Source: Janthinobacterium sp. SUN073 (lineage in GTDB: Bacteria > Pseudomonadota > Gammaproteobacteria > Burkholderiales > Burkholderiaceae_D). Taken from it: a DNA stretch of 64,000 nt. The position numbers and the translations under genes are program-made. The notes beneath the pieces were generated by a model, which was not told the DNA's origin, did no database searches, and saw only the letters and a program-made list of their open reading frames with translations. Of this stretch, positions 42,349-50,058 are shown in pieces. Location: the NCBI RefSeq assembly GCF_030397665.1, contig NZ_JAPUBT010000002.1, positions 560,588 through 624,587 of the forward strand, written 5' to 3'. How positions within the stretch are numbered: position 1 is the stretch's first letter; every line of letters begins with the position of its first letter.

Positions 42349-44976
42349 ATGCGTACCCGGGAACAGTCTGCGCGGCCGCGTGCCGGAACGTGGCTTGCGC
42401 GCAGGCGCAGCCATGCCGCCCTGCTGGGCGCGCTCGCTGCATGGGTCGCCCCGCCCGCCTGCGCCGAAGTGGCCGAAGTGGCCGAGGTGCAGTTCAACAG
42501 CGATTTCCTGATGAAGCCGCCAGGCCAAAGCGTCGACGTGGCGCGTTTCGCGCGCGGCAATCCGGTGCAGCCCGGCGAATACCCGGTCGACCTCTACCTG
42601 AACGGCAATTGGATCGGCCACGATGCGCTGCGCTTCGTCACGCATGCCGGTGCCGCAGGTGCCGTGCCATGCATGGACAAAACCGTGATCGCGCGCCTGG
42701 GCCTCGACGTGGCGAAGCTGTCCGCCCAGGCGCGCGCCACACTGGCGATAGCCCGGGCGGGCGCGTGCCCGGATCTCGCCGGACTGGTCGACGGCGCCAC
42801 GCAAGCCTTCGAGCTGTCCGAGCTGCGGCTCGACCTGGGCATTCCGCAAGCCTTCCTGCTGCGCAAGCCGCAAGGCTACGTGAGTCCGGAATTCTGGGAC
42901 GAAGGCGTCACGTCGGCCACCCTCGGCTACAGCCTGAATACCTTTCACGTGGCCGGCGCCGGGTCGGCGGGCACGCAGACATACCTGGGCCTGAACGGCG
43001 GGGTCAATCTCGGCAGCTGGCACCTGCGGCAAAATACCGCGCTGACGTGGCAGACGGGCGGGCAGCGCACCTATCAGAACATCGCCACCTACCTGCAGCA
43101 CGAACTGCCCTCCCTGCGCAGCCAGTTGACGCTCGGCGATGCCTTCACCGACGGCGCCGTGTTCGACAGCATCGGCGTACGCGGCATGGCGCTCGCCAGC
43201 GACGACCGCATGCTGCCCGGCTCGCTGCGCGGCTATGCGCCGCTGATACGCGGCGTGGCCGTGAGCAATGCCCGCGTAAGCGTGACGCAGAACGGCAACA
43301 AGCTGTACGAGGCCACCGTGGCGCCCGGCCCCTTTGAAATCAACGACCTGTATGCCACCGGCTATGGCGGCGACCTGCTCGTCACGGTGACGGAAGCCGA
43401 TGGCAGCGCGCACAGTTTCCCCGTGCCATATGCGTCGGTGGCGCAATTGCTGCGCCCCGGCGCCACGCGCTTCCATGTCGCCGCCGGCCAGTTGCGCGAC
43501 GCGCAGTCGAACGGGCGCCCCCATCTTGTGCAGGGCACGGTGCAGCACGGCTTCAACAATTTCCTCACCGCCTATGCGGGCACGATCGTTGCCGATGGCT
43601 ACCTGGCTGGCTTGCTGGGCACGGCGTTCAACACGCCTGCAGGCGCCGTCGCCGTCGACGTGACGGGCGCGCGCGCGCAGATTCGCGGCCTGAACAACAC
43701 CACGGGCCAGAGCGTGCGGCTCAGCTACAGCAAACTGCTGCCCGCCACCGGCACCAACTTCGCGCTGGCCGCCTATCGCTATTCGTCGAGCGGCTTCTGG
43801 GCCTTGCGCGACGCGATGCTGGCGCGCAGCGAAGCGGCCGCGGGGCGGGATCCGGGCGCCGTCGACCGCCGGCGCAACCAGCTGCAGCTGACCCTGAACC
43901 AGGGCCTGGTGAACGACTGGGGTAATACCTATGTGCTGGCGTCGACGCAGGATTACTGGAATCGGGGCGGCGCCACCGTGCAGTTCCAACTGGGCTACAA
44001 CAATACGCGGCGCGCGCTCGGCACCAGCTTCAGCTACAACGTGTCGCTGTCGCGCCAGCGCAACGGCCTGACGGGACAAATGCACAACCAGGCCTTCGCC
44101 AGCGTGTCGATGGCGCTCGGCACGGGCGAGCACGCGCCAAGCTTGTCGACATTTCTCACACACAACAATACAAACGGCTCCTCCGCACAGGCCATGCTGA
44201 ACGGCTCGGCCGGCGCGGACAACGCCTACACGTACGGCGTCACGGCGAATCGTGCGCCAGGCTCAGGCACGGCCGGCGTGAACGGCCAGTATCGCAGCCC
44301 GTACGCGACGTTCGCCGCCAGCGCCAGCGGCGGCGCGGCTTACTCGCAGATGTCGGCGGGGGTGACGGGCGCCATCGTCGCGCACCCGGGTGGCGTGACC
44401 CTGGCCAACAGCCTGGGTGACACGATAGCTGTGGTCGAGGCGAAAGACGCGAAAGGCGCCCGCGTCACCAATGCGTCCGGCGTGCGCATCGACCGCTTCG
44501 GCTACGCGGTGATTCCGTACTTATCGCCGTACAGCCTGAACACGGTCGACATCGATCCGAACGGGATGCCGCTCGACGTCGAATTCAAGTCCACCAGCCA
44601 GCAGGTGGCGCCGCGCGCGAATGCGGTGGTGGTGATACGCTTCGACACGGTGGCCGGCCGGGCGGCGGTGATCGCGGCCCGCTTGCCGGACGGCGCAGCG
44701 CTGCCCTTCGGCGCGACGGTGTATGACGCGCAGGGGCAAGGCGTGGGCGCGATCGGTCAGAACAGCCGCATCTTCGTTCGCGGCGTGGCCGACGAGGGCA
44801 CGCTCACGGCGAAATGGGGCGAGGCCGCCGACGACCAGTGCGCCTTCGCGTATCGCCTGCCGCCCAAGGGCGAAGACAGGGGCGCGTATGCGCATATCGA
44901 CGCCGTGTGCGGTGCGACGGGCATCATGGCAAGCCCGGCAATGGCACGGCTGTCCAGCGGAGGAAAAATACAATGA
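42349..44976 (+). CDS. outer-membrane fimbrial usher, FimD/PapC family (875 aa)
   Basis: After an Arg-rich signal region, the N-domain FNSDFLMKPPGQSVDVARFA is the chaperone-binding part. The 24-strand beta-barrel contains typical usher motifs (GYSLNTFHVAG, PSLRSQLTLGDAFTDGAVFD, SIGVRGMALASDDRMLPGSL, RGYAPLIRGVA, LYEATVAPGPFEINDLYATG, GDLLVTVTEADGS). C-terminal plug and CTD features follow (AYRLPPKGEDRGAY). The length is standard. The stop overlaps the ATG of the tip-adhesin gene. Confidence 0.95.
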   Translation: MRTREQSARPRAGTWLARRRSHAALLGALAAWVAPPACAEVAEVAEVQFNSDFLMKPPGQSVDVARFARGNPVQPGEYPVDLYLNGNWIGHDALRFVTHAGAAGAVPCMDKTVIARLGLDVAKLSAQARATLAIARAGACPDLAGLVDGATQAFELSELRLDLGIPQAFLLRKPQGYVSPEFWDEGVTSATLGYSLNTFHVAGAGSAGTQTYLGLNGGVNLGSWHLRQNTALTWQTGGQRTYQNIATYLQHELPSLRSQLTLGDAFTDGAVFDSIGVRGMALASDDRMLPGSLRGYAPLIRGVAVSNARVSVTQNGNKLYEATVAPGPFEINDLYATGYGGDLLVTVTEADGSAHSFPVPYASVAQLLRPGATRFHVAAGQLRDAQSNGRPHLVQGTVQHGFNNFLTAYAGTIVADGYLAGLLGTAFNTPAGAVAVDVTGARAQIRGLNNTTGQSVRLSYSKLLPATGTNFALAAYRYSSSGFWALRDAMLARSEAAAGRDPGAVDRRRNQLQLTLNQGLVNDWGNTYVLASTQDYWNRGGATVQFQLGYNNTRRALGTSFSYNVSLSRQRNGLTGQMHNQAFASVSMALGTGEHAPSLSTFLTHNNTNGSSAQAMLNGSAGADNAYTYGVTANRAPGSGTAGVNGQYRSPYATFAASASGGAAYSQMSAGVTGAIVAHPGGVTLANSLGDTIAVVEAKDAKGARVTNASGVRIDRFGYAVIPYLSPYSLNTVDIDPNGMPLDVEFKSTSQQVAPRANAVVVIRFDTVAGRAAVIAARLPDGAALPFGATVYDAQGQGVGAIGQNSRIFVRGVADEGTLTAKWGEAADDQCAFAYRLPPKGEDRGAYAHIDAVCGATGIMASPAMARLSSGGKIQ

Positions 44977-46067
44977 ACAGCTTGCTTTCATGCCACTTTA
45001 TCAAGAAATTATCCGGCGTGCTGCTCGTGTGGGCCGCCGGCTGTACCGGCCTGATCTTGAGCGCGCCGGCGCAGGCGAAGAATTGCACGATCACCCCCGC
45101 TGCCACGACGATCACCTTCGGCACGGTGACGGTGCCGCGCAATGCGCCGGTGGGCACACAGATCGGTGCGACGCAGACTTCGTCGGGAACGTGGACGTGT
45201 CCGGCGAATCCTTCTACAAACCCCGACCTCCCTAACATACACGGCTACAACGTGGGCATTACCCCGTCGCGGGCCGCAATCACCGTGCCCGCCACGTGGG
45301 TATGGGATACCGGCATCGCGGGGATCGGCATCGAAGTGAGGGATACGAGCTATCCTGGTTCCGACAACTACAACGGGCTTATCTCCACGCAGGGCTACAG
45401 CGGCGGGACTAATTATTATGTCCCCTTCGTCGATCCCGCCCTGACCTATACCAGCACATTGGCGAGCGGCTCCTTCGGGTTCAGGTATAGACTGATCACG
45501 ACCGCCACGCCGGTGACGGTGGGCGGCTCGATTCCCACGATTGAGCTGGCGTCCTTGGGCAGCAATGATCGCACGGGTGGCGGTTCGACTACCATGACGA
45601 CCGATGTGAAGATTTATCTGGGTAGCACGACGATCGTCGCGAACGGCGCCACTTGCACGCTGAGCGCGCCACCGAGCGTGGTCTTGCCACCCGTCAAAGC
45701 AAGCGCATTGAGCCCTGCAGGCACGGCGGCGGGCGACACCGCCTTCAGCATCGATCTTGCGTCCTGCCCGGCCGGCGTGAACGTCTACATCACCTTGACC
45801 GACATGAATGGCTCCGACACCACCACCAGCAACTTGAACCTCACGGCCGATTCCACCGCGCAAAGCGTGAAGCTGCGCGTGTCGAACAGCGGCGGCCCCG
45901 TGAAATATGGACCGGCCTTGCCTGACGCGGGCAATACGAACCAGTGGCTGGTCGGCGCGTCGGCCAGCACCATGTCCATTCCATTGAAAGTGCAATATAT
46001 CTCGACGGGAACGGTCGCGGCCGGCACGGTGAAGGGGCAAATGCAGTTCACGATGAGCTATCAGTGA
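44973..46067 (+). CDS. two-domain fimbrial tip adhesin / spore-coat-U-like protein (364 aa)
   Basis: A signal peptide (SGVLLVWAAGCTGLILSAPAQA) is followed by two beta-rich domains. The N-terminal one (KNCTITPAATTITFGTVTVP, about 190 residues) is likely the receptor-binding domain. The C-terminal one (NGATCTLSAPPSVVLPPVKA to QMQFTMSYQ) is a pilin domain with the same YQ ending as the major subunit. This two-domain plan and the last position in the operon suggest a tip adhesin. The start overlaps the usher stop (ATGA). Confidence 0.85.
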   Translation: MNSLLSCHFIKKLSGVLLVWAAGCTGLILSAPAQAKNCTITPAATTITFGTVTVPRNAPVGTQIGATQTSSGTWTCPANPSTNPDLPNIHGYNVGITPSRAAITVPATWVWDTGIAGIGIEVRDTSYPGSDNYNGLISTQGYSGGTNYYVPFVDPALTYTSTLASGSFGFRYRLITTATPVTVGGSIPTIELASLGSNDRTGGGSTTMTTDVKIYLGSTTIVANGATCTLSAPPSVVLPPVKASALSPAGTAAGDTAFSIDLASCPAGVNVYITLTDMNGSDTTTSNLNLTADSTAQSVKLRVSNSGGPVKYGPALPDAGNTNQWLVGASASTMSIPLKVQYISTGTVAAGTVKGQMQFTMSYQ

Positions 46068-46224
46068 GCCTCATGACCACCGCTGTGTGCGGATAGTTTT
46101 GTTGCATTAATGAAAATTTCAATGTGCATGCCGGCATACCCTCCCGCGCCTGCAATGGACGGTGCCCACGGCGAAAACCCATGCGCCCTTCTCGCGCGGT
46201 GCCACAATCGCCTACAATCTCGGG

Positions 46225-47277
46225 ATGAATCAACTTACCCTCGTCCTGCCCTTCGCCTTGCCCAATGCCGAACTGGCTGCCGACCTGCTCAAGGTCTTGC
46301 AAGCACCCGCGCTGGCGGCCCTGCTGTCGCGCACCTCCGCTTACAATTTGGAAGCTTTTGACAACGTCAAGCGCCTGCTGCCGCACGAAGCGTGGCTGGC
46401 GCATGCGCTGACCCTGGCGCCCGCACCCAACGGCGAGGCGGCGCAGGCGGCCTTCGCCGCCCAGGCCATGCGCGGCTACGGCCTCGCGCCGGAACCGGGC
46501 GGCCGCTATTTCCTGCTGCATCCGGCCCACCTGGCCATCGCCCGCAGCCATATCAGCCTGGAAGACTTGCGCCAGCTCAAGCTGAGCGAGGATGACGGGC
46601 GCGCCCTGTTCGACATTGCGGCCCCGTATTTCGACGAAATCGGCCAGCCGCTGGCGTATGGCGATGCGGGCACCTGGTTCATGCGCGCCGATGCCTGGAG
46701 CGACTTGCAATGCGCCTCGCCGGACGCCGCCACCACACAGGACCTGTCCGTCTGGATGCCGGAAGGCGAGCACGCGCGCGCCGCGCGCCGCCTGCAAAAT
46801 GAAGTGCAGATGCTGTGGCATGAACACCCTGTCAATGCGGCGCGCGAGGAACGGGGCTTGAAAGCCATCAATTCCTTCTGGATCTGGGGCGCCAGCCTGG
46901 CCAACGCTGAAGCTACGCGCTGCGCCGCCAGCCTGCATACCAGGGACGCACCGGGCTGGCTGGCCGCGCTGGCGGAACCGGCACGGCGCGATGCCAGTCC
47001 AAACAGTGTGCTGGCAAGCCAACAGGAGGCGATCGTCGTGCTGGGCGGCCTGATCGAAGCGGCGCAGGCCCAGGAATGGGGCATGTGGCTGCAACAGTTG
47101 CAAGCGCTGGAAGCGGACTGGTTCGTCCCCCTGCTGGCGGCCCTCAAAGATGGCCGCCTGGGCCAGTTGCGCCTGGTGCTGAGCCACCGCGACGCCTGGC
47201 TCGACGTCACCACCAGCAAGCATGCGCAGCGCAAATTCTGGCGCGCGATTACCCTGAACAAGTTGAAAGCATCATGA
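46225..47277 (+). CDS. RpfE-like protein upstream of recJ (350 aa)
   Basis: Start taken at ATG 46225 (MNQLTLVLPFALPNAELAAD); an in-frame ATG 21 codons upstream is less likely. The pattern (FDNVKRLLPHEAWLAHAL, LAIARSHISLEDLRQLKLSE, PLAYGDAGTWFMRADAW, INSFWIWGASL, WLQQLQALEADWFVPLLAAL) is that of the conserved family called RpfE/regulatory protein in beta- and gamma-proteobacteria, distantly like cofactor-independent phosphoglycerate mutases. Its biochemical role is not settled. It sits immediately before recJ with a 4-bp overlap, the arrangement seen in Xanthomonas rpf loci. Confidence 0.75.
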   Translation: MNQLTLVLPFALPNAELAADLLKVLQAPALAALLSRTSAYNLEAFDNVKRLLPHEAWLAHALTLAPAPNGEAAQAAFAAQAMRGYGLAPEPGGRYFLLHPAHLAIARSHISLEDLRQLKLSEDDGRALFDIAAPYFDEIGQPLAYGDAGTWFMRADAWSDLQCASPDAATTQDLSVWMPEGEHARAARRLQNEVQMLWHEHPVNAAREERGLKAINSFWIWGASLANAEATRCAASLHTRDAPGWLAALAEPARRDASPNSVLASQQEAIVVLGGLIEAAQAQEWGMWLQQLQALEADWFVPLLAALKDGRLGQLRLVLSHRDAWLDVTTSKHAQRKFWRAITLNKLKAS

Positions 47278-48974
47278 CCCGTACCCGCATCGCCACCCGC
47301 CCCTGCCCTTACCGCGAATCCGAATCGCTGCGCCAGGGCGGCATCCACCCCGTGCTGGCCCGCCTGTACGCTTCGCGCGGCTTGACGGACGCGGCAGAAC
47401 TGTCGAGTGAACTGGCGGCCCTGATGCCGCCATCCGGCTTGCTGCACATCGGCGCGGCCGGCGTCTTCCTGGCCGACGCCATTGCTGCCAAGAAACGCAT
47501 GGTCATCGTGGCCGACTACGATTGCGACGGCGCCACCGCCTGCGCCGTGGCCATCCGCGGCTTGCGCGCCATGGGCGCCGACGTCGATTTCATCGTGCCC
47601 AACCGTTTTGAATACGGCTACGGCCTGACGCCGGAAATCGTCGAACTGACGGCCCGCGAAAAGTCGCCCGACATCATCATCACCGTCGACAACGGCATCG
47701 CCAGCATCGACGGCGTGGCCGAAGCGAACCGGCGCGGCATCCAGGTGGTCGTCACCGACCACCATTTGCCGGCCGACACCCTGCCCGACGCGGCCGTCAT
47801 CGTCAACCCGAACCAGCCCGCCTGCGGTTTTCCCAGCAAGAACCTGGCCGGTGTGGGCGTCGTGTTCTACGTGCTGCTGGCCCTACGCGCGGAACTGCGC
47901 CGGCGCGGCGTGTTCGATGCGCAGACGCAACCCAAGCTCGACAACCTGCTCGACCTGGTGGCGCTGGGCACGGTGGCCGACGTGGTGCGCCTCGATAGCA
48001 ACAACCGCATCCTCGTCGCGCAAGGTCTCAAACGCATGCGCAAGGGCAATATGCACGCGGGCGTGGCCGCCCTGTTCCGCGTGGCGGGCCGCGAAGCGCG
48101 CAGCGCCACGCCGTTCGACCTGGGCTTTGCCCTGGGCCCGCGCCTGAATGCGGCCGGCCGCCTGCAGGACATGTCGCTGGGCATCGAATGCCTGATCACG
48201 GACGACGAAGGCCGCGCCTGGGCGCTGGCCCAGCAATTGAACGACATCAACCTGAAGCGGCGCGAAATCGAGGCGGAAATGCAGGATACGGCCCTGCTGC
48301 ACCTCGACGATTTCGAACCGGCCAACAGCAGCACCATCAGCGTCTTCGATGCCTCCTGGCACCAGGGCGTGATCGGCATCGTCGCCTCGCGCCTGAAAGA
48401 AAAGTTTTATCGTCCGACCATCACGTTCGCGCCCGGCGCGGACGGCTGGATCAAGGGCTCGGGCCGCTCGATTCCCGGCTTTCATTTGCGCGACGCGCTC
48501 GACCTCGTGTCGAAACGGGCGCCCAGCCTGATCGACAAGTTCGGCGGCCACGCCATGGCGGCGGGCTTGACCATCCGCGCCGACGCCTTCGAGGCGTTTT
48601 CCCAGGCCTTCGAAGCCGTGGGCCAGGCCTGGCTCAGCCAGCAACAGCTGGAAAGAGTCGTGGAAACGGACGGCCCGCTGGAAGACGCGTATTACACGAC
48701 GGCCTTCATCGAGCTGATGGATGGCCAAGTGTGGGGCCAGGGCTTCGCCCCGCCCGTCTTCTGCGACGAATTTCGCGTCGTCAGCCAGCGCATTTTAAAA
48801 GAGCGCCATTTGAAGCTGCTGCTGGAAAAGAACGGCGTGCGCTTCGACGCCATCTGGTTCGGCCATACCGATTCCCTAGGCGAACGCAGCCGGGTCGCCT
48901 TCCGGCTCGATGCGAATGAATACAATGGCACGACGAAAGTACAGTTGATGGTGGAGCATGCTGAACCTATCTGA
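47274..48974 (+). CDS. recJ: single-stranded-DNA exonuclease RecJ (566 aa)
   Basis: The DHH phosphoesterase motifs are all visible: VIVADYDCDGATA (II), VTVDNGIAS, VVVTDHHLPAD (III), and NLLDLVALGTVADVVRL (IV). The DHHA1/OB part follows with WHQGVIGIVASRLKEKFYRP, IKGSGRSIPGFHLRDAL and FGGHAMAAGLTI. RecJ is the 5'-3' ssDNA nuclease of recombinational and mismatch repair. The ATG at 47274 overlaps the RpfE stop. The length is normal and nothing is unusual. Confidence 0.97.
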   Translation: MTRTRIATRPCPYRESESLRQGGIHPVLARLYASRGLTDAAELSSELAALMPPSGLLHIGAAGVFLADAIAAKKRMVIVADYDCDGATACAVAIRGLRAMGADVDFIVPNRFEYGYGLTPEIVELTAREKSPDIIITVDNGIASIDGVAEANRRGIQVVVTDHHLPADTLPDAAVIVNPNQPACGFPSKNLAGVGVVFYVLLALRAELRRRGVFDAQTQPKLDNLLDLVALGTVADVVRLDSNNRILVAQGLKRMRKGNMHAGVAALFRVAGREARSATPFDLGFALGPRLNAAGRLQDMSLGIECLITDDEGRAWALAQQLNDINLKRREIEAEMQDTALLHLDDFEPANSSTISVFDASWHQGVIGIVASRLKEKFYRPTITFAPGADGWIKGSGRSIPGFHLRDALDLVSKRAPSLIDKFGGHAMAAGLTIRADAFEAFSQAFEAVGQAWLSQQQLERVVETDGPLEDAYYTTAFIELMDGQVWGQGFAPPVFCDEFRVVSQRILKERHLKLLLEKNGVRFDAIWFGHTDSLGERSRVAFRLDANEYNGTTKVQLMVEHAEPI

Positions 48975-49205
48975 TGGCACCGGCCCAAACCTACTGCGCG
49001 TCGCGCTTTGCGGCCGGCGATGCTCACCGTGCCCTGGCACGGTTGCGCTTCTCGGCCACAAATCACTGCCGCTCGCTACGGTTTGGTCAGGTGCCGTGAT
49101 GTTTGTGGTCTTGTTGCTGTATCTCAAACTTGTGTGGAACAAAGTCATATCAAATCATGGCGATGGCCGACACAGGCCTACCCCGCCTAAAAGTTGCCAA
49201 GCACC

Positions 49206-49622
49206 ATGTTGACCGGCCTAAACCACCTCACCCTGTCCGTGCGCGACCTGGCGCGCGGCGTCGTCTTTTACCGCGACACCTTGGGCCTGCGCCTGCATGC
49301 GCATTGGGACCGGGGCGCCTATCTGTCGGCCGGGGATTTGTGGCTGTGCCTGTCGCTGGATGCGGGAGCGGCCAACGGCAAGGGCGGCAGCTACACACAC
49401 TATGCCTTTTCCATCTCGCAGCAAGACTTCGCCGCCTTTGCCGCCCGCCTGCGCACGGCCGGGGTAGTGGAATGGCAGCAAAATCGCAGCGCCGGCGATT
49501 CCCTGTATTTTCTCGACCCGGACGGCCACCAACTGGAAGCCCATGCGGGCAGCCTGGCGCAGCGGCTGGCGGCCTGCCGCGCAGCGCCATATCCTGGCAT
49601 GGTTTTCGAGGCGGATGCTTGA
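49206..49622 (+). CDS. fosA: FosA-type fosfomycin-resistance glutathione transferase (138 aa)
   Basis: Vicinal-oxygen-chelate fold. Counting from the ATG at 49206, H7 (LNHLTLSV), H65 (SYTHYAF) and E111 (GHQLEAH) occupy the three Mn ligand positions of FosA (H7, H64, E110), and [16 protein letters not shown] is the family signature, followed by the phosphonate-contacting Arg region. It opens the fosfomycin epoxide with glutathione. It stands alone, 231 bp after recJ, and is probably an intrinsic chromosomal copy rather than acquired. Confidence 0.85.
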   Translation: MLTGLNHLTLSVRDLARGVVFYRDTLGLRLHAHWDRGAYLSAGDLWLCLSLDAGAANGKGGSYTHYAFSISQQDFAAFAARLRTAGVVEWQQNRSAGDSLYFLDPDGHQLEAHAGSLAQRLAACRAAPYPGMVFEADA

Positions 49623-49823
49623 AACAGCATATTCGATAAATTCATTAAATTCATTAATGCAATAGAAGGAACAAGCACCGTTGCTGTGAAAAAACACTGT
49701 CACGCATCGATAACCCTCCGATAACCTTGCCTATAAGGCTTAATCAAGCTGGCAATATTGCACCCGAGAATAGGCAAATTCGCCACATTTCATTGCAATA
49801 ATGAAAATGTTCATTGAAAATAG

Positions 49824-49853
49824 TTAACACTTATTTGGCAAATTCACTAGAAT
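49824..49853 (+). promoter_or_regulatory. candidate sigma-70 promoter for the riboswitch transcript
   Basis: TTAACA (49824-49829), an 18-base spacer, then TAGAAT (49848-49853). Transcription would start near 49860, about 30 bases before the riboswitch aptamer. The surrounding 49740-49860 is AT-rich. Confidence 0.5.
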
Positions 49854-49888
49854 TGATAGCACATCAGGAAGTTTTAACGATGTATGAT

Positions 49889-49972
49889 CAATTCTGAGGG
49901 CAAACCCGTCGAAAGGCGGGGACGCAAAGCCACCGGCCTACCGCGCGCAAGCGCCACGGCAGCGGGGCTGCC
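49889..49972 (+). ncRNA. cyclic-di-GMP-I (GEMM) riboswitch aptamer
   Basis: The conserved core reads in order GGGCAAACC, a CGAAAGG loop, GGGGACGCAAAGCCACCGG, CCTA, and GGCAGCGGGGCTGCC. These are the hallmark elements of the c-di-GMP-I riboswitch as in Vibrio Vc2: the GGGCAAACC/GGGACGCAAAGCC pair, and the GCGGGG helix for the tetraloop-side contact. P1b and P2 arms can be drawn (GGGC/GCCC-type and GGCAGC/GCTGCC). The expression platform extends to 50058: CAATGCA (49972-49978) pairs with TGCATTG (50015-50021), about 25 bases before the ribosome site CGGAGAG. It controls the sedolisin gene at 50059. The sign of regulation is not evident. Confidence 0.95.
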
Positions 49973-50058
49973 AATGCAGGGCCGGGACCGCCAGCGCGCG
50001 GCACCATGCCAGGATGCATTGTCGAGATGTGGCCCTCGCCAACTCGGAGAGTTTCGCC

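Noticed and set aside
41629..44163. An 844-codon minus-strand frame opposite the chaperone and usher genes
   Set aside because: The plus strand has unmistakable PapD and FimD motifs; the minus frame is a codon-bias artefact.
49016..49040. Short palindrome CCGTGCC/GGCACGG after recJ
   Set aside because: No T-run follows, so not supported as a terminator.
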